NCBI GenBank assembly: GCA_965242845.1
Contig: CBDETC010000002.1
Span: 1,240,001-1,304,000, forward strand
Reading direction: 5' to 3'
Length of the DNA: 64,000 nt
Source of the DNA: RHLJ01 sp965242845
GTDB taxonomy: Bacteria; Bacteroidota; Rhodothermia; Balneolales; Balneolaceae
Each line of letters opens with the position of its first letter. Position 1 is the stretch's first letter. The notes beneath the pieces are model-generated. The model saw nothing but the letters and a program-made list of their open reading frames with translations, was not told where the DNA came from and searched no databases. Shown here piece after piece: positions 42,172-50,534 of this stretch. Made by a program: the position numbers and the translations under genes.

Positions 42172-44109
42172 TTAGATATCAAGTTTAGCGTACTTAGCAT
42201 TGCGCTCGATGAACTCCCTTCTTGGTGCCACATCGTCTCCCATTAACATGGAGAACATTTTATCAGCACCGGCAGCACTTTCAATCGAAACCTGCTGTAG
42301 TGTTCGGGTTTCCGGATCCATCGTGGTTTCCCATAGCTGTTCCGGGTTCATCTCACCGAGTCCTTTGTACCTTGATACATCAAACTTTCTCTTACCTTTT
42401 TTAAACTCTTTGATAAGCTTGTCCCTGGTGTCGTCGTCCCAGGCATATTCGATATTCTTTCCTGCAGTCACTCTATATAGTGGAGGAGTAGCAATGTATA
42501 CATACCCACTTTCGATAAGCGGCCTCATATATCTGTAGAAGAAAGTGAGGAGCAGTGTACGAATGTGTGAGCCATCGATATCGGCATCCGTCATGATGAT
42601 GATCTTATGATACCGAAGCTTTTCCAGCTCAAATTCTTCTTCACTATGTCCGATTCCAGAACCAAAAGCAGTAATCATCGCCTGGATTTCTTTGTTCTCC
42701 AGGATCTTATTGATCTTTGCTTTTTCTACATTCAAAATCTTACCACGAAGAGGTAAGATGGCCTGGAAACTTCGGTTACGGCCCATTTTTGCTGAACCAC
42801 CCGCAGAATCACCCTCCACCAGGTATATTTCGCAATGCTCTGGATCCTTGATTGAACAATCGGCTAATTTTCCAGGAAGCCCGCCACCGCTCATCACACT
42901 TTTTCGCTGAACAAGTTGCTTTGCTTTTCGAGCCGCTTCACGAGCTTCAGCAGCAAGAACTACCTTTTCGATTACCTTTTTAGCAATCTTTGGGTTCTGC
43001 TCCAGGTACTCATTCAACTGATCGTAAACGGTGATTTCAACCGCGCTTTGAACCTCTGAGTTACCCAGCTTAGTTTTGGTCTGACCTTCAAATTGAGGCT
43101 CAGCTACTTTTACACTAAGCACCGCGGTAAGACCCTCTCGGAAATCCTCTCCGGAAATACTCACCTTGCTGTTCGACTTGATCAGATTGTTCTTATCGGC
43201 ATAATTTTTAAGTGAACGGGTCAGCGCTCTCCTGAAGCCAGAAACGTGAGTTCCTCCCTCACGGGTATTAATGTTGTTCACATATGAATGTACATTTTCA
43301 GCATAAGAGCTATTGTATTGCATCGCTAGCTCAACAGGCACTCCTTCAACTTCTCCCCTTATATATATAGGTATCGGCATCGCCGAATCTCTTGAGGCAT
43401 CCAAATACTGAACAAAATCTTTCACCCCCCCTTCATAATGGTATACTTCTTTTCCGAGCTCTTCGTCTTCCTCGCGCTCGTCAATAAGCTCGATAGTAAC
43501 TTCCGGGTTAAGGAAAGCCAGCTCCCTCATTCTCTCAGCGATGATGTTGAATTTAAATTCAACCGTTTGAGTAAAAACAGTGGGATCAGGAAGGAAGGTT
43601 ATAATGGTTCCCGTTCGATCAGTTTTTCCTTCTGTTTTTAGAGAATTTTTTGTGATTCCCCTTTCGAAGCTCATGGTGTGAATCTTTCCGCCTCGATGAA
43701 TCTCTGCTGTAAACACGGTGGACAATGCATTCACACAACTTACACCAACACCGTGAAGACCCCCGGATACTTTATAAGTATCTTTGTCAAACTTACCTCC
43801 AGCATGGAGCTTGGTAAGTACAACCTCAACTGCCGGGATTCCAAGCTTCGGATGCATATCAACCGGGATGCCGCGACCATTGTCTTCAATAGTCATGGAG
43901 CCGTCTTTATTAATCTGAACTACGATGTGATCACAGTGTCCAGCAAGCGCTTCGTCAATGGAGTTGTCAACTACTTCGTTTATAAGGTGGTGAAGTCCCC
44001 GCTGTCCGGTATCTCCGATATACATGGCCGGACGTTTTCTTACCGCTTCAAGGCCCTCTAAAACTTGTATATTTGACGCCTTGTAGTCGGAATTCTGTTG
44101 TTTCGCCAT
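42172..44109 (-). CDS. gyrB: DNA gyrase subunit B
   Basis: 645 residues, the short form without the long insertion of E. coli GyrB. It supplies ATPase and Toprim activity to gyrase. GHKL motifs are EVVDNSIDEALAG, DNGRGIPVD and GGLHGVGVS; Toprim shows EGDSAGGSAKMGR and MTDADIDGSHIRTL. It heads gyrB-gyrA. The 280-bp spacer upstream, shared with the divergent rpmB operon, contains one perfect DnaA box (44262-44270). Confidence 0.97.
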   Translation of the reverse strand: MAKQQNSDYKASNIQVLEGLEAVRKRPAMYIGDTGQRGLHHLINEVVDNSIDEALAGHCDHIVVQINKDGSMTIEDNGRGIPVDMHPKLGIPAVEVVLTKLHAGGKFDKDTYKVSGGLHGVGVSCVNALSTVFTAEIHRGGKIHTMSFERGITKNSLKTEGKTDRTGTIITFLPDPTVFTQTVEFKFNIIAERMRELAFLNPEVTIELIDEREEDEELGKEVYHYEGGVKDFVQYLDASRDSAMPIPIYIRGEVEGVPVELAMQYNSSYAENVHSYVNNINTREGGTHVSGFRRALTRSLKNYADKNNLIKSNSKVSISGEDFREGLTAVLSVKVAEPQFEGQTKTKLGNSEVQSAVEITVYDQLNEYLEQNPKIAKKVIEKVVLAAEAREAARKAKQLVQRKSVMSGGGLPGKLADCSIKDPEHCEIYLVEGDSAGGSAKMGRNRSFQAILPLRGKILNVEKAKINKILENKEIQAMITAFGSGIGHSEEEFELEKLRYHKIIIMTDADIDGSHIRTLLLTFFYRYMRPLIESGYVYIATPPLYRVTAGKNIEYAWDDDTRDKLIKEFKKGKRKFDVSRYKGLGEMNPEQLWETTMDPETRTLQQVSIESAAGADKMFSMLMGDDVAPRREFIERNAKYAKLDI

Positions 44110-44261
44110 AAAATAGGGTAATAGCTAAATTAGATGAGTTTTTTAACGCCGGAAAATAGTGCTATTACGCTCAAAAACAAAAAAAGGCAGGGTTAATATC
44201 GAAAAAAACTGAGATCGGATGTTAGCGAGGAAATTTGGCCTTGATCACACCCGGTTTCTAA

Positions 44262-44270
44262 TGTGGATAA
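44262..44270. promoter_or_regulatory. Perfect DnaA box in gyrB-rpmB spacer
   Basis: TGTGGATAA is the exact reverse complement of the TTATCCACA consensus. It is single in this spacer, with one weak neighbour (CGTGGAAAA at 44281). It could tie gyrB expression to DnaA or be a chance match; a perfect box also occurs inside a coding region at 5913. Confidence 0.35.
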
Positions 44271-44323
44271 TTTAATTTTTCGTGGAAAACTCGTTTTTAG
44301 TAGAATTTTTGATACTCTGATGA

Positions 44324-44354
44324 TTGAATTTTGAACACGATACCCCTATCTTTG
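44324..44354 (+). promoter_or_regulatory. Bacteroidota-type promoter for rpmB operon
   Basis: TTG (44324-44326), a 20-base spacer and TATCTTTG (44347-44354) fit the TTTG/TAnnTTTG consensus. The -7 box lies 35 bp upstream of the L28 start codon. Confidence 0.6.
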
Positions 44355-44389
44355 GAGTCTATCTCAAAATCGAAATAATCAGAAGATCA

Positions 44390-44635
44390 ATGTCGCGAAG
44401 AGACGATATTACTGGAAAGAAGGCGATGAACGGTTACCGTTCTTCCAAGTCGAACAATAAGACGAAGCACCGCTTTCATCTGAACTTACAAAAACGACGA
44501 TTTTATATTCCTGAAGAAGATCGATGGATAACGCTAAAAGTGTCTGCAAAAACACTTAGAACCATCAATAAGAAAGGGATTACTGAAGTGCTCAAAGATG
44601 CTCGTCGTAAAGGAACCCTGCTAAAAAAGGTATAA
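44390..44635 (+). CDS. rpmB: 50S ribosomal protein bL28
   Basis: 81 residues from ATG 44390. The open frame extends upstream to 44324, but that part is promoter, not protein. SRRDDITGKKAMNGY at the start and RRFYIPEEDRWITLKVS in the middle are bL28 features. It has no zinc-binding Cys pairs. bL28 sits in the 50S exit region. It is followed after 4 bp by bL33. Confidence 0.95.
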   Translation: MSRRDDITGKKAMNGYRSSKSNNKTKHRFHLNLQKRRFYIPEEDRWITLKVSAKTLRTINKKGITEVLKDARRKGTLLKKV

Positions 44636-44639
44636 GTAA

Positions 44640-44804
44640 ATGGCTAAAGGCAATAGAGTTCAAGTTATTTTAGAATGCACCGAGAAGCCAGGTTCTTCTC
44701 GATATGTAACTACAAAAAACAGAAGAACGCAAACTGAGCGCATGGAGCTCAAAAAATATAATCCTGTTCTTCGCAAACACACCGTACACAAGGAAATCAA
44801 ATAA
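44640..44804 (+). CDS. rpmG: 50S ribosomal protein bL33
   Basis: 54 residues. Sequence elements GNRVQVILECTEKPGSSRY and ERMELKKYNPVLRKHTVHKE are typical. Only one Cys is present, so this is the zinc-free form. Lies between rpmB and DUF4295, all within a few bases, in one ribosomal operon. Too short for common ORF cut-offs. Confidence 0.95.
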   Translation: MAKGNRVQVILECTEKPGSSRYVTTKNRRTQTERMELKKYNPVLRKHTVHKEIK

Positions 44805-44813
44805 GGTTGAGCA

Positions 44814-44984
44814 ATGGCTAAGAAACAAGTATTCGGTTCAGAAGCATTACAAGCAAGAGCCTCTCAAAGAAGGATGGCTAAAGTGATTATCTCAACCAAA
44901 AATGATAGCGGTAAGTATTCATATCGTGAAGCAATGGTTGATCAGGATCAGGTTAAAGATTTTATTCAGAAGAATAAGGCTTGA
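44814..44984 (+). CDS. DUF4295 protein, Bacteroidota-specific ribosomal candidate
   Basis: 56 residues starting MAKKQVFGSE and basic in the middle (ASQRRMAKVIISTKN), then YSYREAMVDQDQVKDFIQ. It matches DUF4295, a family limited to Bacteroidota and relatives and found beside L28/L33. From memory, structural work on a Bacteroidota ribosome placed this family on the 50S subunit (named bL38); I cannot confirm that here. It follows rpmG by 9 bp and is trailed by a terminator. Confidence 0.85.
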   Translation: MAKKQVFGSEALQARASQRRMAKVIISTKNDSGKYSYREAMVDQDQVKDFIQKNKA

Positions 44985-45003
44985 TAAGAACCTATAAGGA
45001 ATT

Positions 45004-45040
45004 AAAGGTTATGCAAGCTGATTGCGTAACCTTTTTTTTT
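45004..45040 (+). terminator. Terminator of rpmB-rpmG-DUF4295 operon
   Basis: AAAGGTTATGCAA and TTGCGTAACCTTT form a long stem with one mismatch, trailed by a run of T. It lies about 20 bases after the DUF4295 stop. Confidence 0.85.
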
Positions 45041-45069
45041 GCTTATTTTTCAACTAATTAGGATTTAGC

Positions 45070-45528
45070 ATGTCAATTAAGGACCAAATTTTTACAGATT
45101 TAAAAGAGGCAATGAAGGCCAAAGACCAGGATCGGCTTCGTGTGCTTCGTTCTATTAAAGCTAAGCTTATGGAAAAAGAGATCTCAGAGAGGCAGGGAGG
45201 AGAGGCCGAACTGACTGAAGAGCAAGCTCTTCAGGTACTTACCAAAGCAGCGAAGCAGAGAAAAGAATCCATTACTCAATTTGAAGATGGAGGAAGAAAC
45301 GATCTCGCGGATAATGAGAAAGTAGAGCTGGCAATCATAGAGGCTTACCTTCCTGAAATGATGAGTGAAGATGATGTACGTGCTATTGTGAAGGATAAGA
45401 TTTCTGCAATGGGAGCATCCGGCCCACAAGATATGGGCAAGGTGATGGGGCCTATTATGGGACAGCTAAAAGGTAAGGCAGATGGAAGCCTGGTAAGCCG
45501 CATAGTAAAAGAGGAATTAGTAGGCTAA
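45070..45528 (+). CDS. yqeY: GatB/YqeY family protein
   Basis: 152 residues. YqeY resembles the tail of the GatB amidotransferase subunit and probably touches tRNA. MSIKDQIFTDLKEAMKAKD, the RLRVLRSIKAKL helix and the ending ASGPQDMGKVMGPIMGQLKGKADGS are typical. Precise role unproved. It is the first of a run yqeY-cvpA-tyrS-xth in which each start follows directly on the previous stop. Confidence 0.9.
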   Translation: MSIKDQIFTDLKEAMKAKDQDRLRVLRSIKAKLMEKEISERQGGEAELTEEQALQVLTKAAKQRKESITQFEDGGRNDLADNEKVELAIIEAYLPEMMSEDDVRAIVKDKISAMGASGPQDMGKVMGPIMGQLKGKADGSLVSRIVKEELVG

Positions 45529-46110
45529 ATGGCAATTCTGGATCTCGTCATAGCGATTCCGTTACTTTACTTTGCCTACAAAGGCGCAGTTAACGGAATT
45601 GTGAAAGAGATCCTGAATATTGTTGGGATTACGCTAGCAGTATTCCTGACCTTTAAATATATGGATGCATTAAGTATACTCATTGCACCATTTTTTGAAG
45701 ACTCTGCCGCCGCTTATATCCCGTTTCTTTCTGCTGCTTTATTATTTCTTGGAACACTTACAGTAGTGGCCATAATTGCGTACTTAACCAAAGAGCTTCT
45801 AAAAGCAGCCAAGCTGAGTACAGTAAATAGGGGTTTAGGAGCTGTGTTTGGAATACTCAAAAGCGGGATAGTCGTAAGCACTATTCTTTTACTTCTGGCT
45901 GGTTTTAATATTCCTAAAGAAGAGGTTAGAGATTCCTCTATCCTGTATCCATACATTATCTATTTAGGTCCATGGACCTACGAAGCCGTCGCTGTTATTT
46001 ATCCGGGAGCAGAAGGGTATACCGAAACGGTTAAAGAAAATCTAAGCAAGTACAATCCGGTAGAGAACCTGCCTTTTTTAAACAATAACGAAGATACATC
46101 CGGTAATTAA
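45529..46110 (+). CDS. CvpA family membrane protein
   Basis: 193 residues with four membrane segments. The N-terminus (LDLVIAIPLLYFAYKGAVNGIVKEI) and the glycine helix VNRGLGAVFGILKSGIVVS are CvpA signatures. CvpA is tied to colicin V production and envelope stress in E. coli. The tail (about 160-193) is polar and may be cytoplasmic. It starts immediately after the yqeY stop and ends immediately before tyrS. Confidence 0.88.
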   Translation: MAILDLVIAIPLLYFAYKGAVNGIVKEILNIVGITLAVFLTFKYMDALSILIAPFFEDSAAAYIPFLSAALLFLGTLTVVAIIAYLTKELLKAAKLSTVNRGLGAVFGILKSGIVVSTILLLLAGFNIPKEEVRDSSILYPYIIYLGPWTYEAVAVIYPGAEGYTETVKENLSKYNPVENLPFLNNNEDTSGN

Positions 46111-47325
46111 ATGTCGTTTTTACCTGTAGATGAGCAACTCAAGATTATTCAAAGAGGGGCCACAGAAATTGTTCCAGTAAGTGAGTTAAAAGAAAAGCTG
46201 GAGAAATCCTTTAAGGAGAATAAGCCGCTTAAAATAAAGCTGGGAGTGGATCCTACCCGGCCAGACTTGCATCTTGGACATTCTGTTGTACTTAGAAAAA
46301 TGCGCCAATTCCAGGATTTAGGTCATGATGCAGTGTTGATAATAGGCGGGTTTACCGCAATGATCGGAGATCCAACTGGGCAAAACTCAACACGCCCTCC
46401 TCTTACTGAAGATGAAGTAATGGAGAACGCACAGTCATATATCGATCAGGCGAAGAAGATTCTAGATACCGACCGACTGTCTATAGTGAATAACAATGAC
46501 TGGCTAGGCTCTATGAGTTTTATAGACGTGATTCGTTTAAGCTCTAAGACCACCGTTGCCCGAATGATAGAGCGGGATGATTTTTCAAAGAGATTTCAGA
46601 ATAACGAGCCCATCTCTCTCCACGAGTTTTTATATCCCTTAGCCCAGGGGCAGGATTCTGTACATTTGGAGAATGATGTTGAGCTTGGTGGTACTGATCA
46701 AAAGTTCAATTTGCTGGTTGGTCGACAGCTTCAAAAAGACGGCGGAATCGAGCCACAGATTTGCCTGATGATGCCGTTGCTAGTAGGGACAGATGGCTCG
46801 GCAAAGATGTCCAAATCCTATGATAACTATATCGGAATCGATGAATCACCAAATGATATGTATGGGAAGTCCCTGTCTATTCCGGATGATCTGATCTACA
46901 CCTATTTCGAATTAGTTACGGATGTTTCTGTGGAGGATTTACCGGCGCTGAAAGCCAAAGCAGAATCAGATCCTCGTAATGCTAAGCATGATTTGGCCTA
47001 TGCCATTACTAAGCTTTATCACGGCGAAGTGGCTGCCGCTTCAGCAAGAGAACACTTTGAAAAAACGGTGATCAACAAACAAGTTCCGGATGACGCCCCG
47101 GAAGTTGAAATTCCTGCCGGAGAAGCTAAACGAATTCTTGAAATCATTTCCGAGCTTAAGTTTTCACCTAGTAATGGTGAATCCAAGCGCCTTATCAAGC
47201 AAGGAGGCGTTAGCATCGATGATGAAAAAGTTCAGGACTTTGGTCTTGAAGTTATCCTGGAAGCTGGAGATGAAAAAGTTCTCAAGGTGGGCAAGAGAAA
47301 GTATGCGATTTTGAAGGGAGCGTAA
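46111..47325 (+). CDS. tyrS: Tyrosyl-tRNA synthetase
   Basis: 404 residues, class I synthetase. The ATP motifs are HLGH (54-57) and KMSKS (232-236). The family block GGTDQKFNLLVGRQLQ is present and a C-terminal S4 RNA-binding domain starts at about 340 (SKRLIKQGGVSIDDEKV). This is the TyrRS branch with KMSKS and S4, common in Bacteroidota. The xth start overlaps its stop by one base. Confidence 0.96.
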   Translation: MSFLPVDEQLKIIQRGATEIVPVSELKEKLEKSFKENKPLKIKLGVDPTRPDLHLGHSVVLRKMRQFQDLGHDAVLIIGGFTAMIGDPTGQNSTRPPLTEDEVMENAQSYIDQAKKILDTDRLSIVNNNDWLGSMSFIDVIRLSSKTTVARMIERDDFSKRFQNNEPISLHEFLYPLAQGQDSVHLENDVELGGTDQKFNLLVGRQLQKDGGIEPQICLMMPLLVGTDGSAKMSKSYDNYIGIDESPNDMYGKSLSIPDDLIYTYFELVTDVSVEDLPALKAKAESDPRNAKHDLAYAITKLYHGEVAAASAREHFEKTVINKQVPDDAPEVEIPAGEAKRILEIISELKFSPSNGESKRLIKQGGVSIDDEKVQDFGLEVILEAGDEKVLKVGKRKYAILKGA

Positions 47326-48092
47326 TGCTCAAAATAAGCTCATACAATATCAATGGAATACGGGCAGCTCATAGAAAAGGGATTCTTGATTGGCTAAGCG
47401 AATCTGATCCCGACATCATTTGCTTCCAGGAAGTAAGAGCAGATATCGACCAGGTTCCGGAAGAGCTAAAAGAACTAGACTATCACCAATCCTATTATTT
47501 GGCAGAAAAGAAAGGTTACTCTGGAGTAGCCATTTTCAGTAAAGAAGAACCGATTAGAGTTTCAGAAGGAATTGGAGTTGACTGGATAGATAGTGAAGCG
47601 CGGGTATTGCTTACCGAATTTGAAGCGTTCAATCTTGTATCGGTATATGTTCCCAGTGGAAGCGCAGGAGATATTCGTCAGGACCTAAAGATGAGCTTCC
47701 TGGATGATTTTATGATTTATGGAAGGGAGCAAATACAAAATGACAAGCCCATCCTGATGTGCGGAGACTTCAATATTTGTCATGAGGAAATAGATATCCA
47801 TAATCCCAGCCAGCAACATAAAAACTCAGGCTTCCTGCCAGAGGAGCGGGCATGGGTGAGCGGTTTTATAGAAGAAGGCTATGTGGACGTGTTTAGAAAG
47901 CTACATCCTGGAGAAAAGGATCTGTACTCCTGGTGGAGTTACCGGGCAGCATCCAAAGAGAGAAACAAAGGCTGGAGAATTGATTATCACTTTGCTTCGC
48001 CTGAATTGGCGGAGAAGGCGAAAACAGCGACCATCGAAAAGAAATGGGATATCTCCGACCACGCTCCCGTAACCATTGAATACGAGATATAA
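47325..48092 (+). CDS. xth: Exodeoxyribonuclease III / AP endonuclease
   Basis: 255 residues. Exo III-type enzymes nick abasic sites and trim 3' ends in base-excision repair. SYNINGIRAAHRKG, the metal-binding Glu in CFQEVRAD, CGDFNICHEE and the ending SDHAPV are present. It is coupled to tyrS by a one-base overlap (TAATG) and ends the yqeY-cvpA-tyrS-xth run. Confidence 0.95.
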   Translation: MLKISSYNINGIRAAHRKGILDWLSESDPDIICFQEVRADIDQVPEELKELDYHQSYYLAEKKGYSGVAIFSKEEPIRVSEGIGVDWIDSEARVLLTEFEAFNLVSVYVPSGSAGDIRQDLKMSFLDDFMIYGREQIQNDKPILMCGDFNICHEEIDIHNPSQQHKNSGFLPEERAWVSGFIEEGYVDVFRKLHPGEKDLYSWWSYRAASKERNKGWRIDYHFASPELAEKAKTATIEKKWDISDHAPVTIEYEI

Positions 48093-48112
48093 CGAACGGT
48101 TGAGCGTCTGAC

Positions 48113-48136
48113 TAAGTTTGTTTAACATTAAACAAA
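48113..48136 (+). promoter_or_regulatory. MarR promoter -7 box overlapping an operator palindrome
   Basis: TAAGTTTG (48113-48120) is a perfect TAnnTTTG -7 box, but no -33 box is seen at the usual distance. A perfect 8-bp inverted repeat TTTGTTTA-ACAT-TAAACAAA (48117-48136) overlaps it. It lies 12 bp before the MarR start, which fits autorepression. Confidence 0.55.
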
Positions 48137-48148
48137 ATTTGTTTACAT

Positions 48149-48598
48149 ATGCCCACTAAGTACCAAGGCTCAAAAAGAGAAGTAGATACCCTGAATGCAT
48201 TCATCAAGCTCACCCGTGCTTCTGAAAGCATTAACAACCGATTAAGTCGTTGCCTGGCCTGTGTGAATTTGACCGTCAGCCAGTTTGGGATACTTGAGGC
48301 GTTGCTACATATCGGGCCCCAAAGCCAAAAGGAATTGGGCTCCCGTATCCTGAAAAGTGGTGGAAACATTACCCTGGTGATCGATAATCTTGAAAAACAG
48401 GGATATGTGAAGAAGGAGAAAGATCCTAGAGACGGGAGGGCGGTAATCATTTCTTTATCCAAAAAAGGGGAGGAATTTATAACCGGATATTTCCCCAAAC
48501 ACTTGCAGCACATTGTCAATGAATTTGAAGTCCTTTCCTCTGAGGAATTGATGGAGTTAGGCCGGTTGGCCAAAAAAGTTGGAAATCCCGAAAAATAA
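48149..48598 (+). CDS. MarR-family transcriptional regulator
   Basis: 149 residues of a winged helix: LTVSQFGILEALLHIGPQSQKELGSRI, then the wing region VKKEKDPRDGRAVIISLSKKGEEF. The dimer ends are helical. Target genes are unknown; no drug-efflux gene lies beside it. It is preceded by a palindrome that probably allows autoregulation. Structured repeat DNA follows. Confidence 0.9.
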   Translation: MPTKYQGSKREVDTLNAFIKLTRASESINNRLSRCLACVNLTVSQFGILEALLHIGPQSQKELGSRILKSGGNITLVIDNLEKQGYVKKEKDPRDGRAVIISLSKKGEEFITGYFPKHLQHIVNEFEVLSSEELMELGRLAKKVGNPEK

Positions 48599-48602
48599 AA
48601 GC

Positions 48603-48685
48603 CTGAGCTAAGGGTTATTAGTCGGTATTTATGAAACTCCATAAATCCCTCAGGGGGTGGGCTTGATCGCTTACCCCCTTTTTGA
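48603..48685 (+). repeat. Structured element, copy A, at end of MarR gene
   Basis: Contains hairpin TTTATG-AAACTC-CATAAA and then GGGGGT...ACCCCC followed by TTTTT, which alone would make a terminator for the MarR gene. The whole block is closely similar to 49769-49841, including CATAAATC-CTCA and GATCGC-TACCC-TTTTTG. Confidence 0.65.
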
Positions 48686-48708
48686 TGTTACACATCAACC
48701 TATACAGT

Positions 48709-48819
48709 GTCATTCTGAGGCCTGTCCGCCGTAAACTTTGGAAGGCGGGCTACAGCCGAAGAATCTAAACGGGTATTTGCACAGACAATTAGATCCTTCG
48801 CAAGTATGCTCAGGATGAC
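48709..48819. repeat. Dispersed hairpin-pair repeat, copy 6
   Basis: Left arm ATTCT/AGAAT with an enlarged inner loop (CCGCC...GGCGG); right arm ATCCT/AGGAT. It lies in the spacer between the MarR gene and the convergent lipoprotein, directly after structured element copy A. Confidence 0.75.
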
Positions 48820-48871
48820 TTATAAAAGTGTAAGCTTTATAAAACCTCTCACGGATTGTACAATGTGAGAA

Positions 48872-49627
48872 TCAAATATTATTCGCCCGGGTAAAAAACC
48901 GAATTACTTCTTCATCTTGTTTTAGCAGCATTTTTATATGCTCATCCATTTCTTCATAAGACATTACAGGAGTATCTAGTTGTAATGACCGTAAAGTTCC
49001 ATCCTTTTGAGGAGCAATAAGTACAAGGCGCCCAATCCTCAAGTCGAATAACCGCATATTAACAATCGCATAAGCATTTCTATCGGCGGTTAAGAAGGAA
49101 ACAAAATCAACTTTATTGGTTTTAGTTTTTACGAATCCTTGCCCGGCAAAGTGGGGGTAATTTCTTGATGATACAGAAAGGCCTGTATGAGAAAACCATT
49201 GTTGGTCAACACTATCCGTCAGCACAGCAATGGCAAAGAACACTTCGTCTTCTTTATCCTCAATAAATGCTTGGTTAATATTATTGCTCTTAACATACAT
49301 TGAGTGGTAAACGATTTTCTTATCCTCTACATCAATACCTCCCCATTCACCCCAGCTTCCCATTCCATTAAAAGTAGTATCAATAAGGCTATATTCCGGG
49401 ACAGGAAAAACACCACTTACTAAGGGCTTTCCTGAAATATCTATATTCCCAATATCTGCTTCCCAACTTCCCTGACTTATCTTTGTTGAGTCGTTTCTGT
49501 TTTCATTGTGCTCCCTTTCTCTGTCTAAGTTCCATTCGAAGGTATTTTCTGTCTTCTTAGAATCATTACAACCAAAAGAGAATGATACCATAACGATCAA
49601 GAAAGCGGAGACTATTGATCTATTCAT
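48872..49627 (-). CDS. Lipoprotein, unknown function
   Basis: 251 residues. The signal ends in a lipobox-like FSFGC (Cys20), followed by a charged linker (SKKTENTFEWNLDREREH). The body is a mixed alpha/beta domain with GSWGEWGGIDVEDKKIVY and no catalytic motif I recognise. It lies between twin structured elements at 48.6 and 49.8 kb. No partner gene is apparent. Confidence 0.6.
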   Translation of the reverse strand: MNRSIVSAFLIVMVSFSFGCNDSKKTENTFEWNLDREREHNENRNDSTKISQGSWEADIGNIDISGKPLVSGVFPVPEYSLIDTTFNGMGSWGEWGGIDVEDKKIVYHSMYVKSNNINQAFIEDKEDEVFFAIAVLTDSVDQQWFSHTGLSVSSRNYPHFAGQGFVKTKTNKVDFVSFLTADRNAYAIVNMRLFDLRIGRLVLIAPQKDGTLRSLQLDTPVMSYEEMDEHIKMLLKQDEEVIRFFTRANNI

Positions 49628-49768
49628 TATTGCAGAGATTGATAAAAATTACGTTTCCAGGTCCTGGCTGGTATATAATACTACGGCGTGGACGCGATGG
49701 CCCTAAACTTGTTTCGATTTCTAGATTAAGCGTGCTTTCTGAGCATTCGGGTGATTCTCCAATAGAAC

Positions 49769-49841
49769 CCTGAGGGGAATAAGGAATTTATCAAACTTCA
49801 TAAATCTCTCATTGGGCGGTTCGATCGCGTACCCTTTTTGG
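49769..49841 (+). repeat. Structured element, copy B
   Basis: TTTATCAAACTTCATAAAT, then GATCGCGTACCC and TTTTTGG, closely similar to 48603-48685 over about 70 bases with several substitutions and small gaps. The rest of the 225-bp spacer (49628-49852) shows nothing further. Confidence 0.6.
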
Positions 49842-49852
49842 TTGCCTCGATA

Positions 49853-50506
49853 TTATTCTTCAGTTCGCTCAAACCAAATTTGCTCATCATTCCGATAATC
49901 TCTGTTCTTATACTGTTCCCATCCTTTAAAAACGAGGTCATTGTTATCATAGAATACATCAAGAAGTATAAATGAAAGACAATTATTAATATTGATGTTT
50001 GACGCTTTTATGGTTCGAATGACTTCAAGAGATGGTACACGAAAGATGAAGTACTTATTATGTTTAGGGCCTGCAAATAACTCCTTTTTATTCAGCTGAA
50101 AAAGTGATTCAATACCTGACATTTTAATTTCGTCTACTTTTTCACCGTCAGATATATTTCTTTTAAATATTCCTCTACCGTCCATTGCTGCGATTACGGA
50201 AGTATCAGAAACCACTATTCGGCGAATTTTGGAGGGCCATTTTTTCCAGAGAAGCGCTCCTGTTTCTATTTCATAACAGAAAAGTCCGTTCCTCCAGGTA
50301 CCAATAAAAACGAATTTTCCATCAAGTGAAATCGGAGTACCGTATTGTCCATTATATACGACATCACAAACAGTACTAAATCTAGATATGATTAATCCTT
50401 TTGAGTCATGTACAGAGCAGTTACCGTCACGATCATAAACAAGTTTGGCAACCTTTGGATGATCAAAAGTAATTGACAAAACACCAGGCGCTCTTTCAAT
50501 GTTCAT
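49853..50506 (-). CDS. Beta-propeller-like protein (PQQ-type repeats), possibly partial
   Basis: 217 residues without a signal peptide. The block FIGTWRNGLFCYEIETGALLWKKW is a PQQ/quinoprotein-type propeller blade, and similar blades precede and follow it (VVSDTSVIAAMDGRGIFKRNI; LFAGPKHNKYFIFRV). Only about four or five blades fit, fewer than a closed propeller, so it may form part of a larger assembly or be a shortened gene. It is followed downstream by structured element B. No cofactor motif seen. Confidence 0.5.
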   Translation of the reverse strand: MNIERAPGVLSITFDHPKVAKLVYDRDGNCSVHDSKGLIISRFSTVCDVVYNGQYGTPISLDGKFVFIGTWRNGLFCYEIETGALLWKKWPSKIRRIVVSDTSVIAAMDGRGIFKRNISDGEKVDEIKMSGIESLFQLNKKELFAGPKHNKYFIFRVPSLEVIRTIKASNININNCLSFILLDVFYDNNDLVFKGWEQYKNRDYRNDEQIWFERTEE

Positions 50507-50534
50507 TGCTTGCTTATTTGTAAAACTTCCAGCC

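Noticed and set aside
48112..48642. 176-codon open frame antisense to the MarR gene
   Set aside because: Lies wholly across the clear MarR coding frame and a repeat; composition is that of a shadow frame.
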